In this document: one piece after another, positions 59,796-64,000 of the stretch | How positions within the stretch are numbered: the stretch's first letter is position 1 | How the letters are laid out: each line of letters starts with the position of its first letter | Assembly (NCBI RefSeq): GCF_917563915.1 | Contig: NZ_CAKJTI010000002.1 | Coordinates: forward strand, 62,001-126,000 | DNA from: Bacillus rhizoplanae | Lineage (GTDB): Bacteria; Bacillota; Bacilli; Bacillales; Bacillaceae_G | Direction: 5' to 3' | DNA length: 64,000 bases | Program-made: the position numbers and the translations under genes | Notes under the pieces: generated by a model | Seen by the model: the letters and a program-made list of their open reading frames with translations, nothing else | What the model was told of the DNA's origin: nothing | The model's database searches: none

Positions 59796-61277
59796 ATGTC
59801 TATAAAAACAAGATTTTTATTATCGTATATTGCAGTTATTTTTGTATCGATTACGTTATTAATAGTTACAGGTTTCTTAATCGTATTTTCGATAACAGGG
59901 GATTTGGAATCTGTGAAAAATTTTTATAAAAGCTCTTATATTCAAAAGCCTCTTACTCCAGAAGAAGAGAATGCATTTCTTGAATTAAAGCTAGCTGCCA
60001 AGAAAAATCCAGAACAGTTATTAGATGAAAAGATGATAGCATCATTAGAGCAAAAAGATGTCAAAATTATTGTGAGAAAAGGAAAACGAATTTCGTATGT
60101 ATCAAAAGCAATTCAAAATGTCTCTTTAGATGAGGCTCTTCCAAATTTTGAAGTTACAAATATTAACAGTCGTGGTACTGCGGATTTGAATAATGAACTT
60201 TATAGATATGTGAAATTCGATTTTTATTTTCCGAAAGATGAAGAGGGAAGTATATTTGTTCTAAAAAAGCAAAGTTCTTATGAGGAATTAATACAGAAAT
60301 TATTTCCAATTTTGTTTTTATCGGTACTGTTATTGGCAATTTTTATTATTGGATTAGTAAGTTATTTTGTTTCAAGAAGTGTCATAAAACCAATTTTTAA
60401 ATTGAAGGGTGCAGCGAATCGAATTAAAGAGGGAGATTTGCAATTTCAAATTTCGGCAACTTCACGTGATGAAATGGGACAGTTAAATCAAGCATTTGAA
60501 GAAATGAGGAAAAGGCTGAAAGAATCGATTGAGGTTCAGTCTAAATATGAGGAAAACCGAAAAGAGCTTATTTCTAATATTTCACATGATTTAAAAACAC
60601 CAATTACCTCTATTATTGGTTATGTGGAAGGAATACAAGATGGCGTTGCCAACACACCAGAAAAGATGAATCGATACTTAACAACAATTCATGCGAAGGC
60701 AAAACATATGGATACTCTTATTGATGAATTATTTCTATTCTCAAAATTAGATTTAAATCGAGTTCCATTTCGATTTGAAAAGATAGAATTATACACGTTC
60801 ATGAAGGATTTAGTAGAAGAAATGCAAATGGATTTATATGAAGATGGAATCGAGTTGCAATTAATTTCGAATATACATGAACCAATATATGTTACGGCTG
60901 ATCGTGAGAAGATTAACCGGGTTATATCAAATTTAATTCATAATAGTGTTAAATATATGGATAAACAACAAAAGAAAATTATAGTTTCTCTACTTGATGA
61001 AGAAGATGTGATAATTGTAAGTGTGAAGGATAACGGTGCGGGTATAGCAGCTGAAGCGCTGCCTTACATTTTTGATCGTTTTTATCGTGCCGAACAATCA
61101 CGTAATTCTAGTACAGGAGGAAGTGGGCTCGGTTTAGCGATTGCAAAGCAAATTGTAGAAGAACATGGCGGAGTAATTTGGGCAACGAGTGCAATCGGCA
61201 TTGGTACAAATATTTTCTTTTCACTAAAAAAAGTAAAGGAATGTGGTGAGGGAATTGAAGAGAGTTCTGCTAATTGA
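59796..61277 (+). CDS. Membrane sensor histidine kinase (OmpR-partner type)
   Basis: A 493-residue kinase: transmembrane helix 1 (LLSYIAVIFVSITLLIVTGFLIVFSI), an extracellular domain of about 145 residues, transmembrane helix 2 (LFPILFLSVLLLAIFIIGLVSYFV), a HAMP domain (SRSVIKPIFKLKGAANRIKEGDLQFQISATSRDEMGQL), an HisKA domain with the H-box NISHDLKTPITSIIGYVEGI (His at about residue 264) and an HATPase (NLIHNSVKYMDK, VKDNGAGI, GGSGLGLAIAKQIVEEHGG). The frame opens at 59730, but ATG 59796 follows GCGAGG. The stimulus is unknown. The regulator gene overlaps its 3' end by 35 bp. Confidence 0.88.
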   Translation: MSIKTRFLLSYIAVIFVSITLLIVTGFLIVFSITGDLESVKNFYKSSYIQKPLTPEEENAFLELKLAAKKNPEQLLDEKMIASLEQKDVKIIVRKGKRISYVSKAIQNVSLDEALPNFEVTNINSRGTADLNNELYRYVKFDFYFPKDEEGSIFVLKKQSSYEELIQKLFPILFLSVLLLAIFIIGLVSYFVSRSVIKPIFKLKGAANRIKEGDLQFQISATSRDEMGQLNQAFEEMRKRLKESIEVQSKYEENRKELISNISHDLKTPITSIIGYVEGIQDGVANTPEKMNRYLTTIHAKAKHMDTLIDELFLFSKLDLNRVPFRFEKIELYTFMKDLVEEMQMDLYEDGIELQLISNIHEPIYVTADREKINRVISNLIHNSVKYMDKQQKKIIVSLLDEEDVIIVSVKDNGAGIAAEALPYIFDRFYRAEQSRNSSTGGSGLGLAIAKQIVEEHGGVIWATSAIGIGTNIFFSLKKVKECGEGIEESSAN

Positions 61278-61944
61278 AGATGAGGTGAGCATTGCTGAAT
61301 TACAGCGAGATTATTTAGAAATCAATGGTTTTCAAGTTGATATACAACATTCCGGTGAAACAGGACTACACTGTGCGTTGCGAGAAAACTATGATCTCAT
61401 TATTTTGGATATTATGCTTCCAAAAGTAAATGGATTTGAAATTTGTAGACAAGTACGAGCTGTAAAAGATATTCCGATTTTACTTGTATCAGCTAAAAAA
61501 GAAGACATTGATAAAATTCGCGGACTTGGTTTAGGAGCCGATGATTATATTACGAAACCATTTAGTCCAAGTGAATTAGTGGCAAGGGTAAAAGCTCATA
61601 TTGCCCGTTATGAACGTTTGTCTGCTAATACGATAAAACAGGGAAATACGCTATATATACATGGGATCTCTATTGATCAAGCTGCTAGAAAAGTATATAT
61701 AAACGATGATGAAGTTTCTTTTACAACGAAAGAGTTTGATTTATTAACCTTTTTAGTTATGCATCCGAATCAAGTATTAAGTAAGGAACAGTTATTTGAA
61801 CGAATTTGGGGATTAGACTCAGCAGGAGATTTATCTACTGTTGTTGTTCATGTTAGAAAGCTACGTGAGAAAATTGAAAGAGACCCTGCCAATCCGCAAT
61901 ATATTGAAACGGTTTGGGGTGTTGGGTATCGATTGAATGTGTAG
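61243..61944 (+). CDS. OmpR-family response regulator
   Basis: A 233-residue regulator with a receiver domain (acidic pair ED at about 12-13, phospho-acceptor Asp in DLIILDIMLPKVNGFEI, Lys in DDYITKPFSPSELVARV) and an OmpR-type winged helix (VSFTTKEFDLLTFLVMHPNQVLSKEQLFERIWGLDSAGDLSTVVVHVRKLREKIERDP). GTG 61243 follows AAAGGA. TTG 61252 (behind GTGAGGG) is an alternative giving MKRVLLIEDE. It overlaps the kinase gene; together they form a two-component system whose targets may include the lipoprotein gene downstream. Confidence 0.9.
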   Translation: MVRELKRVLLIEDEVSIAELQRDYLEINGFQVDIQHSGETGLHCALRENYDLIILDIMLPKVNGFEICRQVRAVKDIPILLVSAKKEDIDKIRGLGLGADDYITKPFSPSELVARVKAHIARYERLSANTIKQGNTLYIHGISIDQAARKVYINDDEVSFTTKEFDLLTFLVMHPNQVLSKEQLFERIWGLDSAGDLSTVVVHVRKLREKIERDPANPQYIETVWGVGYRLNV

Positions 61945-61972
61945 ACCTGCCAAAGAGTTGGCAGGTTTTTTA
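61945..61972 (+). terminator. Terminator of the two-component operon
   Basis: ACCTGCCAA/TTGGCAGGT stem, 4-nt loop, then TTTTTAT. Confidence 0.9.
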
Positions 61973-62182
61973 TATTAAGAAATAGATTAGCTTTATTTAA
62001 TAGTTTGTTAAGAATTTGTTTATAAGCATTTTATACTTGCCACCTATTATCGATAGTACAGAGCGGAAATAGAGAAGAGAACATGTTTTTCTTTAATGAG
62101 AGTTTTTGTTCCGTACGAAGTGGACGAAGTTTCATTTCATGTAAACAAACAATAACGAACAATAGTAATGAGGAGGCTTTTT

Positions 62183-63259
62183 ATGATGAAAAAACTTAAA
62201 TTTTTTGTACCGGCTATGATTGGATTAACGGTGATGGTAACAGGTTGTGCGCAGGAAGAAACAAAAGCAAAGCCAAAACAAGAGACGAAGCAAGAAGAGA
62301 AGAAACAGGAAGCACAAATTACAAAATTACAAGCATTAAACGCAATGACACTACAAATAACATTTGCGAAACCTTTATCAGAAGAAGAGGTGAAGTTGGA
62401 AAATTTAGAAGCAATTAAGAAAAACTTTGTATTTGATAACGGTATGACAATTGTAAACGTACCTCGCTTAAAAACAGGTGCTACAAGTACGTATATCATT
62501 CCTGTTACGATTCAGAAACCTGGCACAACATATACATTAAGTTATAAGGGTGGCAAAAAAGAAACATTTGAGGCAAGCAGTGAGAAAATTCATGTACGTC
62601 AAGCCAAACAGGTGACAAATGATACATTTGAAATTGAATCATTTTTAGAAGATGGTGTGACGGATTATGCCAATGTAATTGAAGCTTATAAAGCTGGCAG
62701 AGGGAATCAAGCATTTCAACTAGATGAAAACAACAAAGACAAAGCTGGGAAGCAATATCAAATTATTTCATCATTACGTGATCGAAAAGTAACAATTACA
62801 ACAAGTGCAGGGGGAAAAATTGAGGCAAGTTATGTACCGTTTACACAAGCGACAGATGGAAGACAAGCACCAAAGTTTCGCCTACCAGCGGGTCAAGTAT
62901 TACAACCAGGTATGTCATATACAGTAACATCTGATTGGGCAGATATTCAAAATCCGGCTTTTAGTGCTGAAACAATCGCACCACTAACGATTCAAGCTGT
63001 AGAAGCAATTGATAATAAGTCTATCCAAGTTACTTTAGATAAAGATCCAAAAACAGAGTTATTTGCCGGACGCAAAGTAGAGCTACAAGCCGCAGACGGA
63101 AATAAAATAGAAGCGCAGTACCGCTTTACATCTCGAAAAGGTGAAATAGGCATTTTTGACTTGCAAAATGGTGCAACGTTACAACCGAATGTAACATATA
63201 CAGTCGTTCCTATGAATGGATGGGCAACTGCCAATCATATTACGTTTGCAGCAAAATAA
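62183..63259 (+). CDS. Lipoprotein with repeated beta-sandwich (Ig-like) domains
   Basis: A 358-residue predicted lipoprotein: signal peptide ending in the lipobox VTGC (Cys22), then a Lys/Glu/Gln-rich spacer (ETKAKPKQETKQEEKKQEAQ). Three similar domains of about 110 residues follow, each with ITKLQALNAMTLQITFAKPL-, IHVRQAKQVTNDTFEIESFL- or IQAVEAIDNKSIQVTLDKDP-type openings and TYTL/SYTV/TYTV-type closing strands, like the Ig-like domains of S-layer and surface proteins. ATG 62183 follows GAGGAGG. It is probably bound to the outer membrane face. The function is unknown. Confidence 0.75.
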   Translation: MMKKLKFFVPAMIGLTVMVTGCAQEETKAKPKQETKQEEKKQEAQITKLQALNAMTLQITFAKPLSEEEVKLENLEAIKKNFVFDNGMTIVNVPRLKTGATSTYIIPVTIQKPGTTYTLSYKGGKKETFEASSEKIHVRQAKQVTNDTFEIESFLEDGVTDYANVIEAYKAGRGNQAFQLDENNKDKAGKQYQIISSLRDRKVTITTSAGGKIEASYVPFTQATDGRQAPKFRLPAGQVLQPGMSYTVTSDWADIQNPAFSAETIAPLTIQAVEAIDNKSIQVTLDKDPKTELFAGRKVELQAADGNKIEAQYRFTSRKGEIGIFDLQNGATLQPNVTYTVVPMNGWATANHITFAAK

Positions 63260-63263
63260 TGAG

Positions 63264-63298
63264 AAAAAAGGTGTGCTTTTAAAGAGCACATCCTTTTT
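63264..63298. terminator. Bidirectional terminator between the lipoprotein and C39 peptidase genes
   Basis: AAAAAGG(TG)TGTGCT-type arm pairs with AGCACATCCTTTTT (one mismatch) around a short loop. Confidence 0.75.
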
Positions 63299-63305
63299 GT
63301 ATTTG

Positions 63306-64000
63306 TTAACGATACGACAAAGCTTGCTTTCCTAACGCATCCCAAGATTGAATAAACGTTTCTTTGTTTACCTTCAGTGCTTTTTTCTCAGTTAAAGGAT
63401 CATTAATATAAACGTATCCATTTTCAAAACCTACGAGTACAACAGCGTGTAAATCTAGAGGAGCTGTAATATTTTCGTTTCCATGTTTCCATGACGCCCA
63501 TTTGTCAGGAAGTTTATAATCCCCTGTTGTCCAAACTACTACAGGTTTCCCCATGTTGACTTGAGCTAACACATCATCAAAAGATTTTCCTGTTAAATTT
63601 ACTGTGCGATTTGGAAGGTAGCGTGCCATCAATTCTTGCAGTGGTTCAACGTAAACAGCATATCCCATAGTTTTCCCCGTTATATCTCCAACGAACCCCT
63701 CTTTAGGGTCTCCCCATTGAAGAATGTCCCCGTCTTTGCTGACAGACGGCGGATCGTTATCTTTTTTGATATTATTTGCTAACTGCATTTTATCGACTTT
63801 CACGCCAGCATGTTGCAGTACCATCGCTAAGCTCGTCACTTCACAGCCGAATTTCAGCTCAGGTTTTTGAGGTATGAGCGGTACATCTAAAATAACCTTT
63901 TCTTGTTTTGGAGGAGTTGGAGGTTGCAGTGGTTCGTTTGGGGGCGATGAATATTTTACATTTTTCGTTAATTCGGCTTCTTCATGTTTGGGATGAGATG
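63306..64000 (-). CDS. C39-family cysteine peptidase-like exported protein (5' end outside window)
   Basis: The 231 codons in the window form the C-terminal part of a papain-like C39-type protein. A Pro-rich linker (PPNEPLQPPTPPKQEKVILDV) leads into VPLIPQKPELKFGCEVTSLAMVLQHAGVKVDK, with the active-site Cys in FGCEVTSLAM and the His in LDLHAVVLVGFENGYVYINDP. The frame stays open to the window end, so the start and any signal peptide lie beyond 64000; a GTG at 63839 is not the start because the catalytic cysteine lies before it. Related B. cereus proteins are secreted or surface-bound. Confidence 0.85.
   Translation of the reverse strand, partial: SHPKHEEAELTKNVKYSSPPNEPLQPPTPPKQEKVILDVPLIPQKPELKFGCEVTSLAMVLQHAGVKVDKMQLANNIKKDNDPPSVSKDGDILQWGDPKEGFVGDITGKTMGYAVYVEPLQELMARYLPNRTVNLTGKSFDDVLAQVNMGKPVVVWTTGDYKLPDKWASWKHGNENITAPLDLHAVVLVGFENGYVYINDPLTEKKALKVNKETFIQSWDALGKQALSYR

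Noticed and set aside
1-64000. tRNA, rRNA, CRISPR array, prophage or complete IS element
   Set aside because: I looked for these on reading the window and saw no cloverleaf-type clusters, transposase genes, integrases or phage modules.

Overview
The window is chromosomal DNA from a member of the Bacillus cereus group. The evidence is the low GC content, the AAGGAGG-type ribosome binding sites, close matches in gene content and order to the B. subtilis ytg-ytx/ccpA region, and many copies of a roughly 150-bp interspersed repeat that I recognise as the B. cereus-group element bcr1. I see no rRNA, tRNA, CRISPR array, prophage or complete IS element.

Layout. 1-9.7 kb is conserved backbone: ytgP (MurJ-type flippase), an RsuA-type pseudouridine synthase, ytzE, pepV, thpR, pullulanase, ytmP, ytzH, trmB. 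9.7-38.9 kb is a mosaic of accessory modules: an S66 peptidase (MccF-like) and a YxeA-like protein behind duplicated leader DNA; a malate module (2-hydroxycarboxylate transporter, malic enzyme, MalK/MalR-type two-component system); a remnant of an LPXTG adhesin; a CwlJ-type spore hydrolase and a gerA-B-C germinant receptor operon; an HxlR regulator with a flavodoxin-like oxidoreductase and an SDR; GNAT and DUF1259 proteins; the lactonase ytnP; a TrmB-family regulator with an EamA exporter; an MFS transporter with an ArsR regulator; and a four-gene fatty-acid beta-oxidation operon. 38.9-50.6 kb returns to backbone: ytzB, ytoP, a DUF84 NTPase, ytpP, ytpQ, ytpR, sftA with a large acidic repeat, a nicotinate phosphoribosyltransferase and murC. 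50.6-64 kb holds small enzymes (GNAT, phosphatase, DinB), a nonsense-truncated L7/L12-like gene, ampS-type aminopeptidase, ytxG-ytxJ, DAHP synthase/chorismate mutase, ccpA, mscL, an OmpR-type two-component system, a lipoprotein and a C39-family peptidase cut by the window end.

How it fits together. ccpA is in the window, and three other loci in it (pullulanase, malate transporter, beta-oxidation operon) carry good cre matches at their starts, so a local carbon-catabolite network can be read directly. Several accessory modules can be wired from repeated operators: an approximately 35-bp motif shared by the two oxidoreductase promoters around the HxlR gene; a GTAGTTA-N6-TAACTAC palindrome in front of both the TrmB-family regulator and the EamA exporter; and an identical 16-bp palindrome in front of two small membrane-protein genes 28 kb apart.

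The most striking pattern is bcr1. About ten copies or fragments occur in several size classes (about 140-150, 85 and 43-45 bp), often with intact TTTAT/ATAAA duplications. Four of them sit exactly between a stop codon and that gene's terminator, all in the same orientation relative to the gene. Gene decay is also visible: an adhesin tail, an ester-cyclase-like operon gene reduced to its two ends, a DUF6434-like tail, and a MerR-type promoter that now leads into 19 codons.
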